From Gammaproteobacteria bacterium (lineage in GTDB: Bacteria > Pseudomonadota > Gammaproteobacteria > Steroidobacterales > Woeseiaceae): a stretch of DNA of 44,661 nt. The position numbers and the translations under genes were made by a program. Below, piece by piece: positions 1-8,996 of the stretch. The notes under the pieces are model-generated. The model was not told the origin of the DNA and made no database searches. It was given only the letters and a program-made list of their open reading frames with translations. The DNA is taken from positions 1 through 44,661 of the forward strand of contig JAOUHU010000022.1 in NCBI GenBank assembly GCA_029884455.1, given 5' to 3'. Each line of letters begins with the position of its first letter. Position 1 is the first letter of the stretch.

Positions 1-965
1 ACCAGTTCACCGCCGCCTTCGGTATCGGTGAAGGGCCGGATCAGCGCCATCAGGCGACCGTCTTCCAGTTCACGCGGCTGCATGAACTGAATGGTGTCGC
101 CGTTGCTGCCCGTATCGTGGCTTTGGCGACCATAAAGCAATTCCAGGTTCGAGCCGTCCGGATTCATGCGGTACAAGTTGACCGTGTTGTTACTGGCCGC
201 GTTGTCCCAGCGGCTGAACACGATTTGCCCGTTGCCAAGTACCGAGGGATCGAGGTCGTGGCTCTGGTTGAAGGACACCTGCACGATGCCGGTGCCGTCG
301 TCGTTCATCACGTGCAGATTGAATGCAAACTCGTTAAGGTCTTCGTCAATGGCGACGAAGGCTTCCTTGTTCTCATCGATCAGCACGGCTTGCGATTGTG
401 TCTGCCGGGTTGACGAAAAGATAATGCGACCGTCCGGCAGGTACTTGGGCATGATGTCATGTCCGATCTCCGCCGTATTGTCCGACGCTATCACGCGCTC
501 CAGCACGTTGGTGTCGAAGGTGTATTTCCAGATATTCCAGGTCGGCAGGTCTTCTTCGTCCAGGTTTGGATCGAACGGCCAGCGCATCGAGAAGATAATT
601 GAACTGCCGTCGTAAGCGATTTCGAGATCGCGAATCGCCGCCAGTCCCTGGGTGAGATCGCCGGTAATATTCACAGCCTCGGCGCTTGGTGAGGCACGAT
701 CGCGAAAATACACGTCGGCACCAAAGTCGAAGGTAATCTGTTCGCGCAGATCGTTCTGTACGAAGGCGCCATTGTCATCGAATGGCACAGGTGCCTTGAT
801 GTAGGCAATCGGAAAGTCGACCACCACCGGGTCTGCATCCTGGCCGTCGCCAATACTCACGCCGTCCCCGCCACCGCAGGCAGCGAGCAGCACAGACAAA
901 AACGCCGCCAGCAACGCTGTGCGCTTTCCGGATCCTTCCGTCGGTTGCTGCGATAAGCTGTTCAT
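1..965 (-). CDS. Truncated lipoprotein, TolB/HzsA-like beta-propeller
   Basis: The first 321 codons are present; the 3' end lies outside the window. The ATG at 965 is preceded by AGAGG (974-978). Residues 1-30 form a lipoprotein signal ending in a lipobox with Cys30 (LLAAC, then GGG). The rest has repeated propeller-like strands of the PD40/TolB kind (SSIIFSMRW, GRIIFSSTR, GQIVFSRWD, LYRMNPDGSN), resembling the middle domain of hydrazine synthase alpha-like proteins. Such proteins often carry C-terminal cytochrome or LamG modules, which cannot be checked here. It is divergent from the 1733-7175 cluster, which also encodes exported CxxCH/LamG proteins, so a shared surface function is plausible. 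Lipoprotein and propeller calls are firm; the exact family is less sure. Confidence 0.8.
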   Translation of the reverse strand, partial: MNSLSQQPTEGSGKRTALLAAFLSVLLAACGGGDGVSIGDGQDADPVVVDFPIAYIKAPVPFDDNGAFVQNDLREQITFDFGADVYFRDRASPSAEAVNITGDLTQGLAAIRDLEIAYDGSSIIFSMRWPFDPNLDEEDLPTWNIWKYTFDTNVLERVIASDNTAEIGHDIMPKYLPDGRIIFSSTRQTQSQAVLIDENKEAFVAIDEDLNEFAFNLHVMNDDGTGIVQVSFNQSHDLDPSVLGNGQIVFSRWDNAASNNTVNLYRMNPDGSNLELLYGRQSHDTGSNGDTIQFMQPRELEDGRLMALIRPFTDTEGGGEL

Positions 966-1732
966 GACCCATACCTCTTATCAAAATGGCAGGTCGGCGC
1001 TTACGCGCGTGGCCTGCAAAGTGCACACCACCCCACCATCCGGGCAATGTGTAATAGTGGACGCGGACCTGCATCCGTACCGTTAACGCGATCACAATCC
1101 TCATCGTAATCGCGGTTGCAAGGCATATTTGCGTCGCAGTATAAGAGACGCGTTTATCTCGATGTAATGTCGAAAAAGCGCGACAGTACGCAAAGTCAAA
1201 TCTTGCACTTACAACACGAATGCAAGCGTCCTTTGGTTCCGAAAAATTTTTCAGCAATGTTTTTCGGTTTGCGTTTCTGCAACACGCCGACACCGCAATA
1301 GCCATTGACTGTCTTGACCTGTGGTCTGGATGTGACGTCGGTACGGCAGCTGTCTGCCTTCTGCGACAGTTGCGCATGCCCTATCAATCAGTAACTTAGC
1401 TCACCCGGGCCCATCAAATGTGCGTAATGACAGACAGTGGCTTGACATATGGCGACCTGCGGGGGTCTTCGAGGCATCTCTATAACCGTTTGTTTTTATT
1501 GTATTTATTGCTCGACTTCGGGGCGAAATCAAAAGCTGGCACAGCACTTGCTTTATTCCTGGTGGAACGCTTCGAAATGCGGGCTCAAAGAGACGCATAT
1601 GCGGGGACTGTGAGTGTATTCACGGAGAAATAAGTCACAGTCTGGCAGACTTTTTTGCATCGACGGATCGATCGATAGTTCAAACCCGTTAATGCAGCAC
1701 ACGTCGTGAATCATTACGCGAGTAGGTTGACT
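966..1732. other. Long divergent intergenic region, probably regulatory
   Basis: These 767 bases separate the divergent lipoprotein gene from the cytochrome-like gene, and no convincing ORF lies in them. Visible elements are a perfect 12-bp palindrome GAAAAATTTTTC (1241-1252), an interrupted dyad TGTCG-N8-CGACA (1168-1185), a consensus -35-like TTGACA (1442-1447) without a matching -10 at the usual distance, and a CTATAACC stretch near 1480-1487. The region is AT-richer than its flanks. It probably holds both divergent promoters and their operators, but I could not fix a start site. Confidence 0.4.
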
Positions 1733-2890
1733 ATGAATAACAAGACATGGATGCAGTTCTTTGTTGCCTTGATTGCCATTGCGACGATCGCGTCGGCTCA
1801 CGCCGGACCGCGTGAACAGGCCCAACGAATTCATGAGCGTCTCGCCGGTGTTCCGCCGTCGTCCGCCGATCTGACTTCGATGGAAGCGATGATCAACGCC
1901 AACAATGCGACCGGCGCCGCGAACCTCGCAATGGACAATGTAAATTTTTACAACGTCACGCTGAAAAACTTCGCGGCCCCCTGGACCAACCGCGACCAGT
2001 CAGTATTCGTGCCTTTGAATGACTACATCGCGACGGTCATCGGTATGGTGCGTGACCGCGCCGATTTCAGCACCTTGCTGTCCGCAGATCGCACCTATGT
2101 CGGCAGGAACGGCGTGGTACCGACCGGTCCGTCTGCGGCAAACAACCAGCATTACATCGAGCTGGAAGCAAACAATGTCAATCTCCGCGATGAGCTCGAG
2201 TTTCGCAGCCAGTCATCCATCATGGGCATTCCGTCGAGCGCCACAGCCGGCGTCATGACCTCGCGTGCCGCGTCAGAGGCATTTTTCATTGCCGGCACGA
2301 ACCGCGCCATGTTCCGCTTCACCCTGTTGAATCACATGTGTAACGACATGGAACAGATGCATGACACGCGCCTGCCGCCCGACCGCATTCGCCAGGACGT
2401 CAGCCGCAGTCCGGGCGGTGACAGTCGACTGTTCCTGAATAACTGTATCGGCTGCCACTCCGGCATGGATCCGCTGGCCGGAGCGTTTGCCTACTACAAC
2501 TACGACGAAACCAGCGGCCGGCTCGTGTATGACGCCTCCGCACCGCACCCGAAGCACTTCAACAACAACCTGAATTTTCCGCAGGGCTACGTCACGGTAG
2601 ACGATTCCTGGGAGAACCGCTGGCGCGAGGGGCAGAACGCCTACCTCGGTTTTGACAACGCCTTGCCCGGCAGCGGCAACGGCGCGCAGTCGCTGGGCCA
2701 GGAACTCGGCAACAGCGAGGCCTTTGCGTCCTGCCAGGTGAAGAAGGTATTTCGCACGGTCTGCCTGCGCGAGGCAGAAGACCAGACGGATCGCAACGCA
2801 GTCGCTGCGATAACCGCCACGTTCCGCAGCACCGGCTACGACCTGAAGCAGGTATTTGCGGATTCGGCCGTTCATTGCATGGGCCAGTAG
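1733..2890 (+). CDS. Exported CxxCH (cytochrome-like) protein, DUF1588-like C-terminal part
   Basis: The protein has 385 residues. I chose the ATG at 1733 over 1706 because it has an AGG about six bases upstream and begins a clean signal peptide (basic start, hydrophobic core, AHA cleavage). One c-type heme motif, CIGCH (Cys238, Cys241, His242), is followed by GMDPLAGAFAYYNYD. That arrangement matches the CxxCHxxxDPxGxAFExYD pattern of the planctomycete cytochrome domain PSCyt3/DUF1588. The N-terminal half has no domain I recognise. It is the first of three genes on one strand (gaps of 11 and 29 bases) whose products are all exported. A single heme site suggests a redox or binding role in the periplasm or at the surface. 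Export is nearly certain; function is unknown. Confidence 0.75.
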   Translation: MNNKTWMQFFVALIAIATIASAHAGPREQAQRIHERLAGVPPSSADLTSMEAMINANNATGAANLAMDNVNFYNVTLKNFAAPWTNRDQSVFVPLNDYIATVIGMVRDRADFSTLLSADRTYVGRNGVVPTGPSAANNQHYIELEANNVNLRDELEFRSQSSIMGIPSSATAGVMTSRAASEAFFIAGTNRAMFRFTLLNHMCNDMEQMHDTRLPPDRIRQDVSRSPGGDSRLFLNNCIGCHSGMDPLAGAFAYYNYDETSGRLVYDASAPHPKHFNNNLNFPQGYVTVDDSWENRWREGQNAYLGFDNALPGSGNGAQSLGQELGNSEAFASCQVKKVFRTVCLREAEDQTDRNAVAAITATFRSTGYDLKQVFADSAVHCMGQ

Positions 2891-2901
2891 GGAGACTGAA
2901 C

Positions 2902-5493
2902 ATGAAAAACGCAATTGGATTTGCCAAACCTGCTGCCCCGATCGATCGCAACGATGGTCGATCGCTGCAAGGCGTGTTACTGGCTGTTTTTGCCAGCATC
3001 GTATTGAGTGCTTGTGGCGGTGGCGCGGCGACAACCGCTTTGCCGCCCGCCCCGGGCACCGGCAACAACAATAATTCGACCTACACCGGCCCGGTAGCCC
3101 GCGACGCCGATGTGCTGAAATTCCAGCAGGAATTCTGGTCGAACGCGAAGACCACGGACCGCTGCGGCAACTGCCACAACGAGACCGTCGGACGCGTACC
3201 GATGTTCGTGCGCAATGACGATGTCAACCTGGCCTACGATGCCGCGATAACTGTTGTTGATACGCAGCAGCCCTCCGCCTCGACGATTGTTGCAAAAGTC
3301 TATAGTGACGGCGCCGGGCATAACTGTTGGGTCGCCGATCCCGGCGTTTGCCGCTCGATCATGACCACATGGATTGAGAATTGGCTGGGTGAGGCCGTGG
3401 GTGGTGGGCGATCCATCATCCTCACGCCGCCGCCATCCACGGACCCGGGCGCGAGCAAGAACTTCCCGGCCGACCCGAATACGGTCGGTACCAATGGCAC
3501 ATCATTTGCCAACACGGTTTATCCCCTGCTCACAACCTACTGCGCGAACTGCCATAGCTCAGAAGCCGGTACGCCGCAGCAGCCCTATTTTGCCGACCCG
3601 AATATCGTCAGCGCCTACGATGCCGCGAAACCGAAGATGAACCTCGATGTACCGGCCAATTCGCGCTTTGTACTGCGGCTGCGCAACGAGTTCCACAACT
3701 GCTGGACCAGTTCCTGCGGCAACGACGGCCAGACCATGGAAGATGCGATCACGGCATTTTCAAATGGTATTAACCTTACGCAGGTTGACCCGAATCTTGT
3801 CACCAGCAAGGCGCTGAAGCTGACCGACGGCACGCTCGCTTCGGGCGGCAATCGCTATGAGTCCGCACAGATTGCGCTGTGGGAATTCCAGACCGGCAGC
3901 GGCACGGTGGCTTACGACACCAGCGGTGTCGACCCGGCGCTGGATCTTAACCTGTCACAGGAAGTGACCTGGTTCGGCGGCTGGGGCATTACCACCAACG
4001 GCGGTCGTGCACAGGCTACTACCACAGCAAGCCGCAAACTCTATGACGTATTGCTGGAATCCGGTGAGTTCTCGATCGAGGCCTGGGTCGTGCCAGCGAA
4101 CGTTACGCAACAGGAGGCCCGTATCGTCAGCTACTCGGCGAACACGACCAACCGCAACTTCACCTTGCAGCAGAACATGTACAACTACGATTTCCTGTTG
4201 CGCACCAATGCAGCCGATGCCCAGGGCAACCCGCTGACGACACTGAATGGTGACCCGGCCCTGTCAACGCCGGACGCCGACGAGGTACTGCAGGCTACCC
4301 TGCAGCATGTTGTCGCAACCTACCATCCGACCGACGGCCGCCGCATCTACGTAAACGGCGCGCTGGTCTCGAACGCCGACCCGGTACCGGGCGGTACGTT
4401 TATCGACTGGCAGGACACCTTTGCGTTGATTCTTGGCAGCGAGGTCGGCGGCCAGCGCTCCTTCGACGGCACGATTCGGCTTGCGGCCATTCACCGCCGC
4501 GCGCTGACGCCAGAGCAGGTCACGCAGAATTTTGATGTCGGCGTGGGCGAGAAATTCTTCCTGCTGTTCGATATTTCGGAAATCATCCAGGCAGCGCCGC
4601 AGTCCTCCTACATCCTCTACGAGGTGGCGCAGTACGATTCTTACGCCTACCTGTTCGACAAGCCGCACTTCATCACGCTGGATGGTTCGACGCCGGAAGG
4701 CATCCCGATTGAAGGCGTGCGCATCGCGATGAACGGCGTCGAGACGCCGGTCGGACAGAGCTACGCGACCCTGGTCGATGTGCTGAGCGCATCCGAGTTC
4801 GTCGAGCTCGGCCAGCCGCTGTCTTCACTCGGTGCGGTATTGCCGCTCGAGAAGGGCCCGGCTGATGACGAGTTCTTCCTGACTTTCGACCGTCTGCACC
4901 TGTCGAGTTATTTGCGGCAGGCGGATCCGACGCTGAATATCATTCCCAGCGACCTGGCTCCGGCTGCACGCATCGGCTTGAAGACCTTTGATGAGATCGA
5001 TGCCACCTACTCGACGGTCACCGGTGTTAATCGCACCAGCTTCGCGAACGTGGACATGACCTTCCAGGAGTTGCGGCAATCCTTGCCGGCAGTGGAGGAC
5101 ATCAACACGTTCCTGTCGTCGCACCAGGTCGCCATCGCGCAGCTCGCGATTGCCTACTGCGACGCGATGATTGGTTCGAACGCCAGCCCGAACCCGGCTG
5201 CCGCGGCGAAATTCCCCGGCTTCCAGTTCGGCGCAGCACCCGGCGTCGCATTTGCTGCGGGCGCCGAGCGCGACAAATTTGTCGTGCCGCTGATCAACGA
5301 CATCATGGGCACGGGGCTCGCCAGTCAGCCGGCATACGCCGACGTTTATGCCGAGCTTGCGTCGTTCACGGCCGCAGGCGATCGACCAAACAACCTGATC
5401 ACACGACTGGTTGCCGGTGGCAGTGATACACGTGCGATTTCCAAGGGTGTTTGCGCCGCCATGCTCGGCAGCGCAACCACGCTGATTCAGTAA
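2902..5493 (+). CDS. LamG-domain lipoprotein with two CxxCH motifs
   Basis: The protein has 863 residues. The ATG at 2902 follows AGGGAG just behind the upstream stop. A basic N-terminus and hydrophobic stretch end in the lipobox LSAC (Cys38). Two heme-type motifs follow: CGNCH (88-92) and CANCH (214-218), each in a segment that also has other cysteines. Residues about 330-550 form a LamG/concanavalin-like jelly roll (FSIEAWV, YVNGALV, FDGTIRLAAIHRRAL). The C-terminal 300 residues are unassigned. The order of cytochrome-like modules and a LamG insert recalls planctomycete PSD1-type proteins. It lies between the CxxCH protein and the DUF1501-like gene, so the three probably form one surface system. 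Outer-membrane anchoring is inferred from the lipobox. Confidence 0.8.
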   Translation: MKNAIGFAKPAAPIDRNDGRSLQGVLLAVFASIVLSACGGGAATTALPPAPGTGNNNNSTYTGPVARDADVLKFQQEFWSNAKTTDRCGNCHNETVGRVPMFVRNDDVNLAYDAAITVVDTQQPSASTIVAKVYSDGAGHNCWVADPGVCRSIMTTWIENWLGEAVGGGRSIILTPPPSTDPGASKNFPADPNTVGTNGTSFANTVYPLLTTYCANCHSSEAGTPQQPYFADPNIVSAYDAAKPKMNLDVPANSRFVLRLRNEFHNCWTSSCGNDGQTMEDAITAFSNGINLTQVDPNLVTSKALKLTDGTLASGGNRYESAQIALWEFQTGSGTVAYDTSGVDPALDLNLSQEVTWFGGWGITTNGGRAQATTTASRKLYDVLLESGEFSIEAWVVPANVTQQEARIVSYSANTTNRNFTLQQNMYNYDFLLRTNAADAQGNPLTTLNGDPALSTPDADEVLQATLQHVVATYHPTDGRRIYVNGALVSNADPVPGGTFIDWQDTFALILGSEVGGQRSFDGTIRLAAIHRRALTPEQVTQNFDVGVGEKFFLLFDISEIIQAAPQSSYILYEVAQYDSYAYLFDKPHFITLDGSTPEGIPIEGVRIAMNGVETPVGQSYATLVDVLSASEFVELGQPLSSLGAVLPLEKGPADDEFFLTFDRLHLSSYLRQADPTLNIIPSDLAPAARIGLKTFDEIDATYSTVTGVNRTSFANVDMTFQELRQSLPAVEDINTFLSSHQVAIAQLAIAYCDAMIGSNASPNPAAAAKFPGFQFGAAPGVAFAAGAERDKFVVPLINDIMGTGLASQPAYADVYAELASFTAAGDRPNNLITRLVAGGSDTRAISKGVCAAMLGSATTLIQ

Positions 5494-5522
5494 GCGACAG
5501 GACAAGGATAAGGAATACCACT

Positions 5523-7175
5523 ATGGCTAAGAGACGAAATGCACGGCAACTGGATGCGCCGCAGCTTCATGGAGACCATCCACGTCCTGTCACGCGGCGC
5601 GATTTTGTCGCACGCGGTTTCATCAGCGGCGCAGCCTACGCGACCAGCGGCGGCATCCTGAGCCTGTTCGCGAACCCGCGTGAGGCGCTGGCGCAGTCGA
5701 ACCTGTCGCAGGACCTGCAAAACCTGCTGGTGAACCCGTGTCAGATCGCGACCAACGGCGCCGGCAAGATTCCATTCATCTGTTTTGATCTCGCCGGAGG
5801 CGCCAACATCGCCGGCTCGAACGTGCTGATCGGCCAGGAAGGCGGCCAGTCCGACTTCCTTTCGACTGCGGGTTATGAGCGGCAGGGATTGCCGGGCAAT
5901 ATGATCCCTGGCCTGACGGATCCAAACCTGGGCAATGCGCCGTACGCAAACTTTGATCTCGGACTCGGCTTTCACCTCGACAGCGCTTTCCGTCGTGGCA
6001 TCATGACCAGCCTGGCAGCGGGCCGCGAATTGAACATCAATGGCGCTGTCATCCCGGCGCGCTCGGACAATGACACGGGTAATAACCCGCACAACCCGAT
6101 GTACGGTATTGCGCGCGCGGGTGCCGGCGGGCTTGGCGCCGACGGCAATATCCTGACCCTGATCGGCTCGGAGAATACCGACTCGGGCGGCAACTCGATG
6201 TTGCCGCAGGCACTGTACGATCCTGAACTTCGTCCCACCAAGGTGGACCGCCCCTCAGACGTCACCAATCTCGTCGATACCGGTGACCTGGTCGGCATCC
6301 TGTCGAAAGATGACGCGACCGCGGTCATGGAGTCTATTTACCGTATCAGTGAGCGCAAGACCGCGCAGGTTGACACGCAAATCACGCGCGATGCGGTCAT
6401 CAAGGAAATGGTCAATTGCGGCTACCTGAAGTCGGCCGATATTGCCGATCGATTCGGCGGCGTGCCGATTGACCCGTCGCTGGACCCGGAGATCGTGGAC
6501 CAGCCGGGTGCTCCGGGCACGGGCATCTTTACGCAGGCCGAGTGGAATGCGGGTGACCGCGATGCACAGGAGTTCCGCAAGACCGCAGCCATCATGAAAC
6601 TGGTGATCAACGGCTACGCCGGTGCCGGCACCATCGAAATGGGCGGCTACGACTACCACGGTGGGCGCCGTGCCGAGGGCGAGGTCAAGGACGAGCGTGC
6701 CGGTCGCTGCATGGGCGCCTGCCTCGAATATGCGGCGCGTCGCGGCGTGCCACTGATGCTGTACGTTTTCAGTGACGGTTCGCTGTCGTCGAATGGCGCA
6801 ATCGATAACACGATTGAAGGCCGTGGCAAGGGTGAGTGGGTCAGCGACAACTCATCGACCGCCGGCGCATTCTTCCTCGTCTACAACCCTAGCCGGCGTG
6901 CGACGCTGATAGGCGCGACACCGGAAGAGCAGGCGATGCATCAGCAAATCGGCTACATGAGTTCCGACGGCTCGGTGCAACGTGCATCGTCTCCGGCTGC
7001 GAACAACGTCAACCTGCTGGTCAACACCGTGCTGCTGAATTACATGGCCCTGCATGGCGAGCAGGCACAGTTCGGCAACGTGTTCCAGAACCATGGCCTG
7101 GGTAATTCGACCCTGCAGGATGCACTGACAGCATTTACGCCGATCTGCAATGGCACGATCGCGAATCCAACGTAA
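5523..7175 (+). CDS. Tat-exported DUF1501-like protein
   Basis: The protein has 550 residues. The ATG at 5523 is taken because it lies 29 bases after the upstream stop, behind AAGGA, and opens a twin-arginine leader (TRRDFVARGF, residues 24-33) ending near an ALAQ cleavage site. The body begins with a hydrophobic ICFDLAGGANIAGSN stretch. Later it has GYDYHGGRRAEGE and a block ending in MLYVFSDGSLSSNG. These positions match the opening strand, the GWDTH-like motif and the catalytic-like block of DUF1501 proteins, which are related to the alkaline phosphatase/sulfatase fold. In planctomycetes DUF1501 genes sit beside cytochrome/DUF1553 genes, and the same pairing is seen here. The substrate is unknown. 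Tat export suggests folding, and perhaps cofactor loading, in the cytoplasm. Confidence 0.7.
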   Translation: MAKRRNARQLDAPQLHGDHPRPVTRRDFVARGFISGAAYATSGGILSLFANPREALAQSNLSQDLQNLLVNPCQIATNGAGKIPFICFDLAGGANIAGSNVLIGQEGGQSDFLSTAGYERQGLPGNMIPGLTDPNLGNAPYANFDLGLGFHLDSAFRRGIMTSLAAGRELNINGAVIPARSDNDTGNNPHNPMYGIARAGAGGLGADGNILTLIGSENTDSGGNSMLPQALYDPELRPTKVDRPSDVTNLVDTGDLVGILSKDDATAVMESIYRISERKTAQVDTQITRDAVIKEMVNCGYLKSADIADRFGGVPIDPSLDPEIVDQPGAPGTGIFTQAEWNAGDRDAQEFRKTAAIMKLVINGYAGAGTIEMGGYDYHGGRRAEGEVKDERAGRCMGACLEYAARRGVPLMLYVFSDGSLSSNGAIDNTIEGRGKGEWVSDNSSTAGAFFLVYNPSRRATLIGATPEEQAMHQQIGYMSSDGSVQRASSPAANNVNLLVNTVLLNYMALHGEQAQFGNVFQNHGLGNSTLQDALTAFTPICNGTIANPT

Positions 7176-7198
7176 ACAGACCCTGTTGCACCATTAGC

Positions 7199-7233
7199 GG
7201 CCAGTCGCGCAATACGACTGGCCGTTTTTCTTT
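7199..7233 (+). terminator. Rho-independent terminator of the exported gene cluster
   Basis: A perfect 9-bp stem, GGCCAGTCG (7199-7207) with CGACTGGCC (7215-7223), encloses a 7-base loop. It is followed by GTTTTTCTTT. It lies 23 bases after the stop of the DUF1501-like gene, so it should end that transcript. Confidence 0.9.
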
Positions 7234-7240
7234 GCGGCCC

Positions 7241-7252
7241 TATAATCAGCCC
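7241..7252 (+). promoter_or_regulatory. Consensus -10 box very close to the start codon
   Basis: TATAAT (7241-7246) is a perfect -10 hexamer that ends six bases before the ATG at 7253. If used, transcription would begin at or next to the start codon, giving a leaderless message. No good -35 hexamer is seen 16-18 bases upstream, where the terminator stem lies, and no Shine-Dalgarno sequence precedes the ATG. This is suggestive only. Confidence 0.4.
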
Positions 7253-8623
7253 ATGCATGAAACCCTGAACGCATTGCTTGCCTGTCCGCGTTGCGACAAA
7301 ACACCATTGCTGCCACACGACAATGCGCTGCGTTGTACGGCGTGCCAGGCAGACTTTCCATTGCTCGATGGCATGCCGTGGCTTTTCGCTGAACCCGAAG
7401 CCAGCCTCGGTGAGTGGCGCGGCCGCATGCGTTTTGCGCTGCTGTCGCTGGGACACGAGGTCTCGCGGCTCGATGCTGAACTTAGAGACCCGGCGTTACG
7501 GCCTCTCACGCGAGGCCGGCTCGAGCGTTACAAGAGCGCACTTGAACAACACAGCAGGGCATTGCAGGACCTCATGCAGGCGCTCGACATACAAAACCCA
7601 GGCGGCGAATATCATACCTATCTCGCGCTGCGAACCCGCCTGCCGGTCGACCAGGGCCTGAACACCTACTACGCCAATGTACACCGCGACTGGTGTTGGG
7701 GCGACGACGAGAACCAGGCGTCAATCAGGCAGCTGCGCAGCGTGCTCGGCGACAACACAACGCTTGGCAAGGTACTGGTGCTGGGTGCCGGCGCCGGCCG
7801 ACTGGCCTATGACCTGCACCGGCAACTGGATTGCAGCCTGACCGTGGCACTTGACTTCAATCCCTTGCTGCTGAAGGTAGCCAGCACTGTGACGCGCGGT
7901 GGCGAGCTGCAGTTGCACGAATTCCCGATTGCGCCAAGAACACTTGAAGATGATGTTGTGCTACGCACGCTGTCAGCTCCCGAACCGGTCGGTGAAAATT
8001 TCCACCTCGTACTCGGCGATGCGCTACGGCCACCGTTCGCGAGTGCCACGTTCGATACCGTCGTGACACCCTGGCTAATCGATATCATCAACCAGGACCT
8101 GGGATCACTTGGCGCACGCATCAACAACCTGCTGCGGGACCGTGGCCGCTGGCTCAATTTCGGTTCACTGGCCTTCGGCGGGCCGCTGCGGGCGCGACAC
8201 TACAGCGCAGAAGAGACACTCGAAATCGTCAGCGACTGTGGCTTTTCCACAGCCCTGGTCGCTGAAGCCACCATTCCCTACATGTGTTCGCCGGCGAGCC
8301 GCCACGGTCGCCAGGAGACTGTATTCACGTTCTCGGCACAGAAGCAACGCAAAGTGGCGGCTCGGGAGCGCCATCGCGCCCTGCCCGACTGGATTGTCAC
8401 CGGCAAGGAACCGGTGCCCTTGTCCGCCTCGTTTCGCAGCCAGGCAATGTCGACGCAGATCTACGCGTTCATCATGTCGCTGATCGACGGCAGACGCACA
8501 ATTCCGGATATGGCCGAGGTGCTGGAACAGCGAAAATTAATGTCGCGTGCAGAAGCCGAACCGGCGATTCGCTCATTCCTGACGCGAATGTATGACGACG
8601 CACAGAAATCGTCAGCGCTTTAA
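7253..8623 (+). CDS. SAM-dependent methyltransferase with N-terminal Trm112-like zinc ribbon
   Basis: The protein has 456 residues. An N-terminal Trm112/YcaR-like zinc ribbon (CPRC at about 11-14, CTAC about 16 residues later) is followed by a helical stretch. A class I methyltransferase core comes next ([16 protein letters not shown] as the SAM-binding loop, [16 protein letters not shown]). The phrase [13 protein letters not shown] just before the core resembles the entry region of carnosine N-methyltransferase (N2227) family proteins. The last 70 residues ([19 protein letters not shown]) form a small helical domain that looks PqqD-like or winged-helix-like. The substrate is unknown. The gene stands alone between a terminator and a convergent fdxA; the two stop codons overlap in TTAA (8620-8623). 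Confidence 0.75.
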   Translation: MHETLNALLACPRCDKTPLLPHDNALRCTACQADFPLLDGMPWLFAEPEASLGEWRGRMRFALLSLGHEVSRLDAELRDPALRPLTRGRLERYKSALEQHSRALQDLMQALDIQNPGGEYHTYLALRTRLPVDQGLNTYYANVHRDWCWGDDENQASIRQLRSVLGDNTTLGKVLVLGAGAGRLAYDLHRQLDCSLTVALDFNPLLLKVASTVTRGGELQLHEFPIAPRTLEDDVVLRTLSAPEPVGENFHLVLGDALRPPFASATFDTVVTPWLIDIINQDLGSLGARINNLLRDRGRWLNFGSLAFGGPLRARHYSAEETLEIVSDCGFSTALVAEATIPYMCSPASRHGRQETVFTFSAQKQRKVAARERHRALPDWIVTGKEPVPLSASFRSQAMSTQIYAFIMSLIDGRRTIPDMAEVLEQRKLMSRAEAEPAIRSFLTRMYDDAQKSSAL

Positions 8624-8943
8624 CGTTCCAGGTACTTGAGTTTGTCCTTGACCTCGCGCCATTTGTCGGCGTCGGCCGGCGGATCCTGCATTTCGGTGAT
8701 CACGGGCCAGACCCGGGACAGTTCCGCGTTGAGCTTGAGAAACTGTTCCTGGCCGGCCGGCAATTCATCCTCCGAAAAGATTGCCTCGACCGGGCACTCC
8801 GGCTCGCACAGGGTGCAGTCAATGCACTCGTCCGGATCGATGACGAGGAAATTCGGCCCCTCGTGAAAGCAATCCACGGGGCACACCTCTACACAATCCG
8901 TCAGTTTGCATTTGATGCAGGCTTCGGTGACGACAAAAGTCAT
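8620..8943 (-). CDS. fdxA: 7Fe ferredoxin FdxA
   Basis: The protein has 107 residues and is cytoplasmic. It carries the FdxA cysteine pattern: Cys9, Cys12, Cys17, Cys21 and Cys25 in the first half, then Cys40, Cys43, Cys46 and Cys50 with a following Pro. This binds one [3Fe-4S] and one [4Fe-4S] cluster, as in Azotobacter ferredoxin I. A C-terminal tail of about 50 residues with RVWPVI is typical of the long form. AAAGGTAA precedes the ATG. It lies 53 bases after the metallo-hydrolase gene and may be its last operon member. It carries electrons; partners are not evident from the neighbours. Confidence 0.95.
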   Translation of the reverse strand: MTFVVTEACIKCKLTDCVEVCPVDCFHEGPNFLVIDPDECIDCTLCEPECPVEAIFSEDELPAGQEQFLKLNAELSRVWPVITEMQDPPADADKWREVKDKLKYLER

Positions 8944-8996
8944 GGCTGATTACCTTTAAATCCGGACGCGTACGCTATGCGAAGTTGCAGGGTATA

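Noticed and set aside
117..615. Plus-strand ORFs opposite the first gene
   Set aside because: They mirror the clear minus-strand lipoprotein and have no motif or ribosome site.
1706..1732. Upstream ATG of the CxxCH gene
   Set aside because: It would put nine residues before the signal peptide; the ATG at 1733 has the better ribosome site.
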